NCBI GenBank assembly: GCA_963793675.1
Contig: CAWCBA010000002.1
Coordinates: forward strand, 806,001-870,000
DNA length: 64,000 bases
Direction of reading: 5' to 3'
From: RPQJ01 sp963793675
GTDB taxonomy: Bacteria; Pseudomonadota; Gammaproteobacteria; Steroidobacterales; Steroidobacteraceae
Each line of letters begins with the position of its first letter. The stretch's first letter is position 1. The position numbers were made by a program, and so were the translations under genes. Below, one piece after another: positions 56,965 through 64,000 of the stretch. The notes beneath the pieces were generated by a model that did not search any database, had not been told where the DNA came from, and was given only the letters and a program-made list of their open reading frames with translations.

Positions 56965-58404
56965 CTAGCCGTGTGGCGGCCGTGACGGCCCCGAGTCGAG
57001 ACCCGCGTCGGCACGCTGCACGGCCAGCAGTTCGCCGGCCGCATCGAAGTCCCGGCAGGCCCAAAGATAGACGAGCGTCGAGACCGGCAGGCCGACCAGC
57101 ATCGAGATGTCGGCGCCGCCCAGTGCGTGCGCGATGGGTCCGGTGTACATCCCGGTGCTGAAGAACGGGATCATTGCCACGAAGCCGACCGCGTAGGCCA
57201 GCAGCCCGCGCCAGTTCCACTGACCATAGAGGCCGTCGGGATTGAAGATCTCCCGCACCGAGTAATGTCCCTTGCGCACCCAGAAGTAGTCGACGAGATT
57301 GATCGCCGTCCATGGCGTAAAAAGGTACAGCAGTACGGCCAGCAGGTCTTCGAAGCGGTGTACGAAATCCGCCGACGCCGCGATCGCGATCGTGCATGCG
57401 GCGGCCACCGCGACCGCCAGGCTGACGAGGCGTGCCTGCGCGCCGGCACGCGTGCGGCGAAAGCAGTCGGCGATGCTCAGCAGGGTGAGCGAGGCGCCAT
57501 AGAAATTCAGCGTGGTGATCGTCAGCAGTCCCAGTACCGCGACCGCGAGCAATGCCGTGCCGAGACCGGGCCAGATGGCGTCGCCCGCGGCCTGCAAAGC
57601 AGCCGGAATCTCGGCCTGTGGGCTGTATGCGGCTGTCAGTGTACCGACCAGCATCATCCACACACCACCGACAAAGGCGCCAATGCTGGTCCAGAAAAAC
57701 GACGAGCGCACGCTGACGTCCGGGGGCAGGTAGCGCGAGTAGTCGGAGACGTAGATGGACCAGCTCAACTGATAGGCCGCGGCCGCAAAGAACTGCACCA
57801 GGAACGGAATCGCCGGAAACTCGCCAAGCCGCCATGCGTCGGCTGGCAGGTGCAGGGCCTTGCCCGCGCCGGCCGTGAAGACCACCAGCATCGCGATCGT
57901 GACGTAGGCCACCCAGCGCTGCGCCCGGTGAATCCAGTGGTAGCCGACCGCGGCGATCGCCGCGGCCAGCAGCGCAAAGGCGACCATCACGACCGGATCG
58001 CTCGCGAGTTCGCGTCCGGCCAGCTGACGGACCGCACCGGACACGAGCACCTGATTGAACGCGTTGTAGCCGATGTAGGCCACGAGCGCGACGACCCAGA
58101 CCAGCAGCGCACCATAGTAGCCGAACTGCGGCCGAGACTGGATCAGCTGCGGCAGCCCGAGCTGCGGCCCCTGCGTCGAGTGGAAGGCCATGAAGATCGT
58201 GCCGAGCGCGCAGCCGCCGACGACGGCGAGCGTCGTCCAGAGCAGGTTGGCGCCCAGGACGAGGCCGATCACGCCGACCGCAAGCGTCGCGAGGTGCGCA
58301 TCGCCCGCAAACCAGATCGGCCACAGGTGCCAGACCTTGCCCCGCCTTTCGGCGAGCGGGATGTAGTCGATGGTGTGCTGCTCGAGCAGGCTAGCGTTCT
58401 TCAT
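56965..58404 (-). CDS. NCS1 family permease
   Basis: A 479-residue, about 12-helix membrane protein of the nucleobase:cation symporter-1 family. Family-typical parts are LGANLLWTTLAVVGGCALGTIFMAFHSTQGPQLGLPQLIQSR, SIYVSDYSRYLPPDVS and FTPWTAINLVDYFWVRKGHYSVREIF. Known NCS1 substrates are cytosine, purines, allantoin, hydantoins and thiamine-like compounds. Its place here, divergent from the carnitine dehydrogenase gene, may mean uptake of an N-containing precursor (inference). ATG 58404 is chosen from similarity; the frame stays open upstream. Confidence 0.88.
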   Translation of the reverse strand: MKNASLLEQHTIDYIPLAERRGKVWHLWPIWFAGDAHLATLAVGVIGLVLGANLLWTTLAVVGGCALGTIFMAFHSTQGPQLGLPQLIQSRPQFGYYGALLVWVVALVAYIGYNAFNQVLVSGAVRQLAGRELASDPVVMVAFALLAAAIAAVGYHWIHRAQRWVAYVTIAMLVVFTAGAGKALHLPADAWRLGEFPAIPFLVQFFAAAAYQLSWSIYVSDYSRYLPPDVSVRSSFFWTSIGAFVGGVWMMLVGTLTAAYSPQAEIPAALQAAGDAIWPGLGTALLAVAVLGLLTITTLNFYGASLTLLSIADCFRRTRAGAQARLVSLAVAVAAACTIAIAASADFVHRFEDLLAVLLYLFTPWTAINLVDYFWVRKGHYSVREIFNPDGLYGQWNWRGLLAYAVGFVAMIPFFSTGMYTGPIAHALGGADISMLVGLPVSTLVYLWACRDFDAAGELLAVQRADAGLDSGPSRPPHG

Positions 58405-58566
58405 CCGGCACCGCGGGTTCAGTGGGTGAGCCGCGGCGCAGTCTAGCGCAGGTCGCGCGGCGCGCAGGCTGGCTGCGGCCACGTGTTATATTATGGTTGT
58501 GACAAAACGTGTCGCTACGGAAACGGCGTTGCGCGCGGGCGTGAATGACGACCATGGGAGCCCAGG
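58405..58566. promoter_or_regulatory. Divergent promoter/operator region between NCS1 permease and lcdH-type gene
   Basis: An AT-rich patch (about 58485-58507) in GC-rich DNA, with TATATT/TATTAT (58487-58494). ACGTGT is repeated at 58481-58486 and 58507-58512, and an imperfect inverted repeat GTGACA-AAACG-TGTCGC follows. This is the likely control site for the nearby TetR-type regulator; the assignment is inference. Confidence 0.35.
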
Positions 58567-60051
58567 ATGCGCGCAGTAAGGACCCTCGGGTTGCTCGGAA
58601 CGGGCGTGATCGGTGCGGGCTGGGCCGCGCGCGCACTGCATTTCGGCATCGACGTCGTCGCGGTGGACGTGAAACCCGAAATGGAAGGCTGGTTGCGCGA
58701 TGCGGTCGCCAACGCCGAGCCGGCGCTCGCCCGCCTGACGCTGGCGCCGCTTCCGCCCACGGGGGTGCTGTCGTTCACGACGAGCCCGGCCGAGATGGCA
58801 GGCCGGGCGGACTTCATCCAGGAAAACATCCCGGAGCAACTCGAGCTGAAGCAGAAGGTGCTGGCCGGAATCAGTCGACACGCGGCGCCGGACGTGATCA
58901 TCGCCTCCAGCACCTCGGGGTTGCTGCCAACCGACCTGCAGCGCGACCTGCGCGCGCCCGAGCGGTTCTGCGTCGCGCATCCGTTCAATCCGGTGTACCT
59001 GCTGCCGCTCGTGGAACTGGTGGGCGGACGGCAGACGTCACCGCAGACGATCGACGCGGCGAAGGAGTTCTTCCGCTACATCGGCATGCACCCGCTGCAC
59101 GTACGCCATGAAGTGCCCGGGCACCTGACCGACCGGCTGCAGGAGGCGCTGTGGCGCGAGATCCTGCACATGGTCAACGACGGCGTCGCAACGACGGGCG
59201 AGCTCGACGAGTCGATCGTTTACGGTCCGGGCCTGCGCTGGGCGGGCATGGGCACGAACCTTGTCTACCACCTCGCCGGCGGGGAGACCGGCATGCGGCA
59301 CATGCTGGCGCAATTCGGTCCCTGCCTGAAGTGGCCGTGGACCAGGCTCGAAGCTCCCGAACTCACCGAATCACTGATCGACCGGATGGTCGAAGGCACG
59401 CAGGCACAGGCGGCAGGACGGTCGATCCGCGAACTCGAACGATTGCGTGACGACTACCTGGTGGCGATCCAGCAGGTGCTGCGCCAGTTCGACGTCGGTG
59501 CCGGATCGACGCTGCGCGCGCTCGAGCAGCGACTCTATGTGGATGCGGGCGACCATTCGCAGCAGGACCGGACCGCGCCGGGGCATCCGCTGCAGGTGCT
59601 GGCTACCCGGGTGCGCCCGGAGTGGATCGACTACAACGGCCACATGACCGAGTCGCGCTACCTGCAGGTGTTCGGCGACGCCATGGACGCGCTGTATCGC
59701 AGAGTGGGCGTCGACGAGGCATACCGTGCCACGTCGCGCATGTTCTACAGCGTCGAGTCGCACCTCGTTCACAAGGCCGAGGCGCATTGCCACGAGCCGA
59801 TCGAGGTCACGACACAGGTCCTGGCGGTCGACGACAAGCGCCTGCACGTCCTGCATCGCCTGCAGCGGACCAGCGACGGGACGCTGCTCGCCACCGCGGA
59901 GCAGATGCACCTGCACGTGGACACGGTGAACCACAAGGCAACGCCCATCGACGCCGCAGTACGCAGCCGGTTGCGGGAACTTGCGAACGCGCACGCGTCG
60001 TTGCCAATGCCGCCGGAAGCCGGCCGTCGCGTCGGTCTGCGGGGACGCTGA
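58567..60051 (+). CDS. lcdH: L-carnitine dehydrogenase fused to thioesterase
   Basis: A 494-residue two-domain enzyme. Residues 1-320 are a 3-hydroxyacyl-CoA-dehydrogenase-type NAD enzyme: LGLLGTGVIGAGWAARAL, then ENIPEQLELKQKVLAGI, CVAHPFNPVYLLPLVELVGG and EVPGHLTDRLQEALWREI. Residues 345-490 are a hotdog thioesterase (WIDYNGHMTESRYLQVFGDAMDAL). This fusion is the known architecture of carnitine dehydrogenase/betainyl-CoA thioesterase, oxidising L-carnitine to 3-dehydrocarnitine and hydrolysing betainyl-CoA to glycine betaine. The cleavage enzyme that joins the two steps (BKACE family) is not in the window. Followed after six bases by a TetR-type gene. Confidence 0.92.
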   Translation: MRAVRTLGLLGTGVIGAGWAARALHFGIDVVAVDVKPEMEGWLRDAVANAEPALARLTLAPLPPTGVLSFTTSPAEMAGRADFIQENIPEQLELKQKVLAGISRHAAPDVIIASSTSGLLPTDLQRDLRAPERFCVAHPFNPVYLLPLVELVGGRQTSPQTIDAAKEFFRYIGMHPLHVRHEVPGHLTDRLQEALWREILHMVNDGVATTGELDESIVYGPGLRWAGMGTNLVYHLAGGETGMRHMLAQFGPCLKWPWTRLEAPELTESLIDRMVEGTQAQAAGRSIRELERLRDDYLVAIQQVLRQFDVGAGSTLRALEQRLYVDAGDHSQQDRTAPGHPLQVLATRVRPEWIDYNGHMTESRYLQVFGDAMDALYRRVGVDEAYRATSRMFYSVESHLVHKAEAHCHEPIEVTTQVLAVDDKRLHVLHRLQRTSDGTLLATAEQMHLHVDTVNHKATPIDAAVRSRLRELANAHASLPMPPEAGRRVGLRGR

Positions 60052-60057
60052 CCGATC

Positions 60058-60822
60058 ATGCCCAAGGCGGTCGATCACGATCTGCGCCGCGAGCACATCG
60101 CCCAGGCTGCCTGCGTGGTCGTCGCGAAGCACGGCCTGCAGCAGGCGACCGTGGTCCGGATCGCGCGGGCGGCCGGCTACACGACCGGAATGCTGCCGCA
60201 CTACTTCGCGTCCAAGCGCGAGATCCTGCTGGCCGCGTTGCGGCTCAGCCTGCGGCGCATCGAGGCGCGTCTCCAGCAGGCGGGCAACCAGGGGCAGGAC
60301 CTGCTGGCGGTCCTGGCCGAGACCTTGCCGGTCGACGAAGCACGTTTCACCGAGTGCGCGTTCTGGACGGCTTTCTGGGGCCAGGTATCCACCGACGGCG
60401 AAGCCAGGCGGCTCAATGCCTGGGTGCACCGTGAATACGCCAAGCTGTACCGCAGGTGCCTCGCCACGCACTGGCCGCAATCCGCGCATTGGCCGCCCGC
60501 ACTGCGCACGCGGGTGCTGCTCTCGATCATGTCGTTCCTGAACGGTCTCACGACCAGTGCGGTGACGAGTCCCGCCGACTGGCCCGCCCGGCGCCAGGTC
60601 GAGCAACTCGACCTGCAGCTGCAGATGCTGCACCGCTGGGCGGAGAATGAAGTCCGTGCCAGTACGGTATCCCGGCGCACGCCGGTCGCCGCGCGGGCAG
60701 CCGTCCCATTCCAGATCACGTTGAACGGTGGCCACGTCCATGGATTTCACACTCACCGACGAACAGCAGCTGATCATCAAGACGACCCGCGAGTTTGTCG
60801 CAAGAGAGCTGTACCCCCATGA
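60058..60822 (+). CDS. TetR family regulator, BetI-like
   Basis: A TetR-type regulator whose N-terminus (RREHIAQAACVVVAKHGLQQATVVRIARAAGYTTGMLPHYFASKREIL) resembles BetI, the choline/betaine repressor. The ligand domain follows through AENEVRAS. The frame as it stands runs to 60822 (254 residues) and overlaps the acyl-CoA dehydrogenase start by about 80-95 bases. Its last 50 or so residues lack family character, so a frame error near 60.65-60.72 kb and a true end near 60,723 are likely. Position after lcdH points to control by carnitine or betaine. Confidence 0.82.
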   Translation: MPKAVDHDLRREHIAQAACVVVAKHGLQQATVVRIARAAGYTTGMLPHYFASKREILLAALRLSLRRIEARLQQAGNQGQDLLAVLAETLPVDEARFTECAFWTAFWGQVSTDGEARRLNAWVHREYAKLYRRCLATHWPQSAHWPPALRTRVLLSIMSFLNGLTTSAVTSPADWPARRQVEQLDLQLQMLHRWAENEVRASTVSRRTPVAARAAVPFQITLNGGHVHGFHTHRRTAADHQDDPRVCRKRAVPP

Positions 60823-61903
60823 AAACGAGATCGAGCGCAGCGGGGTCCTGCGTCCCGAGCTGCAGCGCGAGCTGCAGGGCAAGGCCATCGCGGCGGGTTT
60901 GTACGCGGCCAACATGCCCGTCGACGTCGGCGGCGGCGGACTCGACACGGTGACCTGGGCGCTCTACGAAAAGGAGCTCGGTCGCACCAGTTATGCGCTG
61001 CACTACAACTGCGTCGGCCGGCCCTCGAACATCCTGCTGGCCTGCGCGGGCGAGCAGCGTGAGCGCTACCTGCTGCCTTCCGTTCGTGGCGAGCGCGTCG
61101 ATTGCCTCGCGATGACCGAGCCGGGTGCGGGGTCGGACCTGCGCGCAATCAGGACCACGGCAGTCGAGAAGGGTGGTGACTTCGTCATCAACGGCACCAA
61201 GCACTTCATCAGCCACGCGGATCACGCCGACTTCGTGATCCTGTTTGCCGCGACGGGTGCCACGCTGGAGGCGCGCGGGTCGCGCGCGACGCTCACCGCG
61301 TTTCTCATCGACATGGGGCATCCCGGCTTCACCGTACGCGACGGCTACCAGAACGTCTCGCATCGCGGTTACAACAACTGCATCCTCGAGTTCGACGACT
61401 GCCGCGTGCCGCGCTCGGCCGTGCTCGGCGAAGTGCACAAGGGATTTGAAGTCGCCAACACCTGGCTTGGTGCGACGCGACTGCAGGTGGCGGCGACCTG
61501 CCTTGGCCGTGCCGAGCGGGCGCTCGATCTCGCGAAGCAGTGGGCGGTGGATCGCGTGCAGTTCGGCCAGCCGATCGGGCGCTTCCAGGGCGTGAGCTTC
61601 AAGCTGGCCGACATGGCCGTCGAATTGCGGGCCGCCGAGCTGCTGGTGCTCGAGGCCGCCTGGAAGCGCGACCAGGGCACCGCGACCGACATGGACATGG
61701 CGATCGCCAAGCTGAAGGCGACCGAGATGCTGGCGATGGTCGCCGACGAGGCGCTGCAGATTCACGGCGGCATGGGACTGATGTCGGAGTTGCCGCTCGA
61801 ACGCATCTGGCGTGACGCGCGCATCGAGCGCATCTGGGATGGCACCAGCGAAGTGCAGCGGCACATCATCTCGCGCGCGCTGCTGCGGCCGCTCGGCGGT
61901 TGA
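60740..61903 (+). CDS. Acyl-CoA dehydrogenase (candidate gamma-butyrobetainyl-CoA dehydrogenase)
   Basis: A 387-residue FAD-dependent acyl-CoA dehydrogenase. Signature segments are FTLTDEQQLIIKTTREFVARE, CLAMTEPGAGSDLRAIRTTA, RVQFGQPIGRFQGVSFKLADM and ALQIHGGMGLMSELPLERIWRDARIERIWDGTSEVQ. With a CaiD-like hydratase and a CoA ligase alongside, it could oxidise gamma-butyrobetainyl-CoA to crotonobetainyl-CoA, but sequence alone does not exclude another substrate. ATG 60740 is preferred; GTG 60728 is an alternative. Confidence 0.85.
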   Translation: MDFTLTDEQQLIIKTTREFVARELYPHENEIERSGVLRPELQRELQGKAIAAGLYAANMPVDVGGGGLDTVTWALYEKELGRTSYALHYNCVGRPSNILLACAGEQRERYLLPSVRGERVDCLAMTEPGAGSDLRAIRTTAVEKGGDFVINGTKHFISHADHADFVILFAATGATLEARGSRATLTAFLIDMGHPGFTVRDGYQNVSHRGYNNCILEFDDCRVPRSAVLGEVHKGFEVANTWLGATRLQVAATCLGRAERALDLAKQWAVDRVQFGQPIGRFQGVSFKLADMAVELRAAELLVLEAAWKRDQGTATDMDMAIAKLKATEMLAMVADEALQIHGGMGLMSELPLERIWRDARIERIWDGTSEVQRHIISRALLRPLGG

Positions 61904-61942
61904 CCTGCGGCCGCCGGCGATTGCGCCGGCTGCTGCGGTGAC

Positions 61943-62719
61943 CTAGCGGCCGGTCCAGCGCGGCTTGCGCTTCTCCGTGAAGGCGCGCGTGCCTTCCTTC
62001 AGGTCCTCGGAGCGAACGACCTGCTGCACCAGGTGCAGCGAGTCGTGCAGCTCGAAGGCTTCGTGCTCGGGCACCATTTCCGTGTGCCGCAGCAGCTGCT
62101 TGATGGCCGGGAACAGCAGCGGCGGACCCTCCGCCAGCTGTTGCGCGATCTCGCGGGCCCTGGCCAGCGCCTGGCCCTTCGGCACGACGTGATTGGCGAG
62201 GCCCCAGTGCTTCGCCTCGGCTGCGTCCATCCAGCGTCCGGTCATCAGGAACTCGACGGCGACGTGGTAGGGGATTCGCCGGCGCAGCTTGATCGTCCCC
62301 GCGTCGGCCAGCACCGCGACGTTGATCTCGGGCAACGCGAAGCGCGCGTGTTCCTCCATCACGATGATGTCGGTCCCGAGCACGATCTCAAAGCCGCCGC
62401 CGCAGGCGATGCCGTTGACTGCGGCGATGATCGGCTTGTTCAGGTTCCGCGGATAGTTGAGGCCGCCGAAGCCACCGGCGCCCCAGTCCGAATCCGACTC
62501 CTCGCCGCCTGCCGCAGCCTTCAGGTCCCAGCCGGGAGAGAAGAAGCGGTCGCCCGCGCCGGTCACGATCGCAACACGCAGGCTCGCGTCGTCGCGGAAC
62601 TGCTCGAACACCGTGTTCAGGCGGCGGCTCGCGGCCAGGTCGATCGCGTTGGCCTTCGGCCGGTCGATCGTGACTTCGAGGACCGCCCCGTTGCGAGCGG
62701 TCTTGATTCCGTCGTGCAT
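61943..62719 (-). CDS. CaiD-like enoyl-CoA (crotonobetainyl-CoA) hydratase
   Basis: A 258-residue crotonase-fold enzyme. VLEVTIDRPKANAIDLAASRRL, LRVAIVTGAGDRFFSPGWDLKAAAGGEE, PIIAAVNGIACGGGFEIVLGTDIIV and the ending EGTRAFTEKRKPRWTGR follow Escherichia coli CaiD closely, including the oxyanion-hole GWDLKAAA segment. CaiD hydrates crotonobetainyl-CoA to carnitinyl-CoA. GAGGAG lies seven bases upstream of the ATG, inside the 3' end of the ligase gene, so the two are coupled. It converges on the acyl-CoA dehydrogenase. Confidence 0.88.
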   Translation of the reverse strand: MHDGIKTARNGAVLEVTIDRPKANAIDLAASRRLNTVFEQFRDDASLRVAIVTGAGDRFFSPGWDLKAAAGGEESDSDWGAGGFGGLNYPRNLNKPIIAAVNGIACGGGFEIVLGTDIIVMEEHARFALPEINVAVLADAGTIKLRRRIPYHVAVEFLMTGRWMDAAEAKHWGLANHVVPKGQALARAREIAQQLAEGPPLLFPAIKQLLRHTEMVPEHEAFELHDSLHLVQQVVRSEDLKEGTRAFTEKRKPRWTGR

Positions 62720-62720
62720 G

Positions 62721-64000
62721 TCAGGACTCCTCTACCTTGCGGATCAGCACGTCGACGGCAATGGCGCCTGCGCCGCGTGGCCGGACGATGATTGGATTGA
62801 CGTCGAGTTCCGCGAGCGTGTCACGGTTCGTCGTCGCGTAGCGTCCGATCGCCATGATCGCATCGATGAGTGCCGCGACGTCACCCGCGGGCTTGCCGCG
62901 ATGGCCATCGAGCAACGCCGCCACCTTGAGCCGGCGCAGTGCCACGGCGACGGATTCGCGCGACCATGGCGGCAGCAGGCTCACCGTGTCCTGCCAGACC
63001 TCCGCCTGCACACCACCCGACCCGATCAGCAGCAGCTGCCCGAACTGCTCGTCGACCGTGACGCCGACCAGCATCTCGGCGATGCCGTCGTCGATCATCT
63101 GCTCGACGAGCACTTCCCCGGACAAGGCCGCGAGCTGCCTTCCTGCCGCAACGGCCTGCTCCACCGTCCGCACACCGAGTACGACGCCGCCGAGTTCGGT
63201 CTTGTGCTCGAGGCCGGCGCCGGACGCCTTGACCACCACCGGAAATCCGATCGCGGCGGCGGCGACCCCGGCCTGCGCGCACGGCACGACCTGCAAGCGC
63301 GGCACCTGCAAGCCGAAGGCGGCGAGGGCGGCCTTGCCGTCACGCTCGCCGAGAGTCACGACCGGGCCTCCCGGCGGTTGCGGAATCGACAACGCGGGTG
63401 AATCACCGCCTCGCCACGTCGCGCCCACGGCGCCTGCGAGGTTCAGGGCTTCGAGCGCCTCGCGCTGGCCCTGCAGCGGGATGACGCCGCCCTGCAGGCA
63501 CAATTGCCGTACCGTACGCCCGCTCGTTTCCGGCAGCGACGAGATGAACACTGCGCGCGGCCTGGCGTCGCGGGACGCAGCCGCGAACTGCGCGATGACC
63601 GCGGTGTAGGCCGAGTCGTCCGCACTGGCAGCCGGCGGACAGTCGAGCGTCAAACCGACCGCGTCGACGTCGCTCTGGAACACCTCGTCGAACAGCTGGC
63701 GCAGCGCCGCGTGCTGGAACCAGAGGTAAGTGTGCATGTCGAACGGATTCGCGACCGTCACGCGCTCGCCGACGATGGCGCTCATCCGCTCGCTCGCTTC
63801 GGGCGGAAACGGGGGGAATTCCAGGTCCAGGTGACGCGACACGTCCGCGCTCATCGCCATGTCTCCGCCCGAGGCGCCCATCACGACCACGCGGCGTCCC
63901 GCCAGCGGTCCGCCGTTGTGGAAGATCTTCAGCGTTTCGCAGAGCGTCGACAGCGTCTCGCAGCGGGCGATACCGGCCTGCGCGCAATAGGCGTCAAAGA
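62721..64000 (-). CDS. NDP-forming acetate/acyl-CoA ligase family protein, 5' part outside window
   Basis: About 426 C-terminal residues of an ADP-forming acyl-CoA synthetase family protein, running off the right edge. Visible are part of the CoA-ligase lobe (GRRVVVMGASGGDMAMSAD, VANPFDMHTYLWFQHAALRQLF) and the ATP-grasp region (PVVVKASGAGLEHKTELGGVVLGVRT, EVLVEQMIDDGIAEMLVGVTVDEQFGQLLLIGSGG). It ends with LAELDVNPIIVRPRGAGAIAVDVLI. Its stop lies one base before the CaiD-like ATG. In this context it may activate gamma-butyrobetaine or carnitine with CoA, as inference. Confidence 0.85.
   Translation of the reverse strand, partial: FDAYCAQAGIARCETLSTLCETLKIFHNGGPLAGRRVVVMGASGGDMAMSADVSRHLDLEFPPFPPEASERMSAIVGERVTVANPFDMHTYLWFQHAALRQLFDEVFQSDVDAVGLTLDCPPAASADDSAYTAVIAQFAAASRDARPRAVFISSLPETSGRTVRQLCLQGGVIPLQGQREALEALNLAGAVGATWRGGDSPALSIPQPPGGPVVTLGERDGKAALAAFGLQVPRLQVVPCAQAGVAAAAIGFPVVVKASGAGLEHKTELGGVVLGVRTVEQAVAAGRQLAALSGEVLVEQMIDDGIAEMLVGVTVDEQFGQLLLIGSGGVQAEVWQDTVSLLPPWSRESVAVALRRLKVAALLDGHRGKPAGDVAALIDAIMAIGRYATTNRDTLAELDVNPIIVRPRGAGAIAVDVLIRKVEES

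Noticed and set aside
1..64000. CRISPR arrays, tRNA or rRNA genes, insertion sequences, prophage or integrase genes
   Set aside because: None recognised on reading both strands; the repeated 48-residue membrane-protein genes are diverged paralogues, not mobile-element repeats.

Overview
The window reads as chromosomal DNA of a GC-rich Gammaproteobacterium. Evidence for this is the combination glnE, slyX, kdkA/waaA (Kdo kinase and transferase for lipopolysaccharide), the waaA-tolC-pcm neighbourhood (familiar from Xanthomonadales/Nevskiales-like genomes) and a YgbA-type protein. The exact order is not determinable from this sequence alone. I see no tRNA, rRNA, insertion sequence, integrase or CRISPR array. 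No gene-free stretch exceeds about 300 bases.

Region by region. 0-6.2 kb is housekeeping: a truncated YgbA-family gene, a nitroreductase, apt, a TetA-like MFS exporter translationally coupled to glnE, and a DUF6165 gene. 6.2-11.1 kb (minus strand) is a chemosensory-like signalling operon: a TonB-type protein with a receiver-like N-terminus, a membrane-bound CheA-like kinase without a CheW-like domain, a CheY-like regulator and CheX. 11.4-20.5 kb is envelope and turnover: a CHCC zinc-finger protein, a heptosyltransferase-family enzyme, kdkA, waaA, tolC, pcm, a GGDEF-EAL protein and a MOSC protein. 20.5-27 kb: a small membrane protein, slyX and a glutathione transferase. Next come an Lrp-type regulator divergent from ornithine cyclodeaminase plus arginase (arginine to proline), a secreted ribonuclease with its barstar inhibitor, and a DUF885 protein.

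27-44.6 kb looks like a stress and envelope island. It holds three Crp/Fnr-type regulators, a BON lipoprotein, two copies of a 48-residue membrane protein, a glycine-zipper protein, DUF3309, a phospholipase D/cardiolipin-synthase-like gene, a PQQ-type sugar dehydrogenase, a fatty-acid-hydroxylase-like protein, a diguanylate cyclase and a very large NdvB-type cyclic beta-1,2-glucan synthase. Its two ends carry mirror-image Crp/Fnr plus 48-residue membrane-protein pairs.

44.9-64 kb is best read as a quaternary-ammonium (carnitine, gamma-butyrobetaine, glycine betaine) acquisition and catabolism region. It has two tandem Rieske oxygenase alpha subunits with Glu at the bridging position, a non-pyrrolysine MttB-family methyltransferase and a PhnD-like binding protein. 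It also has a four-gene osmoprotectant ABC importer, an NCS1 permease, a carnitine dehydrogenase fused to a thioesterase, and a BetI-like TetR regulator. The right end carries an acyl-CoA dehydrogenase, a CaiD-like hydratase and an NDP-forming CoA ligase that runs off the end. Together these could take gamma-butyrobetaine to carnitine, to dehydrocarnitine, to betaine, and then to demethylated products. The cleavage enzyme (BKACE type) and the Rieske reductase are not in the window.

A strong technical feature is about thirty reading-frame breaks in otherwise well-preserved genes. Nearly all are a single extra base relative to the coding strand, on both strands. This points to insertion-type sequence error more than to gene decay. 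Affected genes are typed as pseudogene here, but most are probably intact in the organism.
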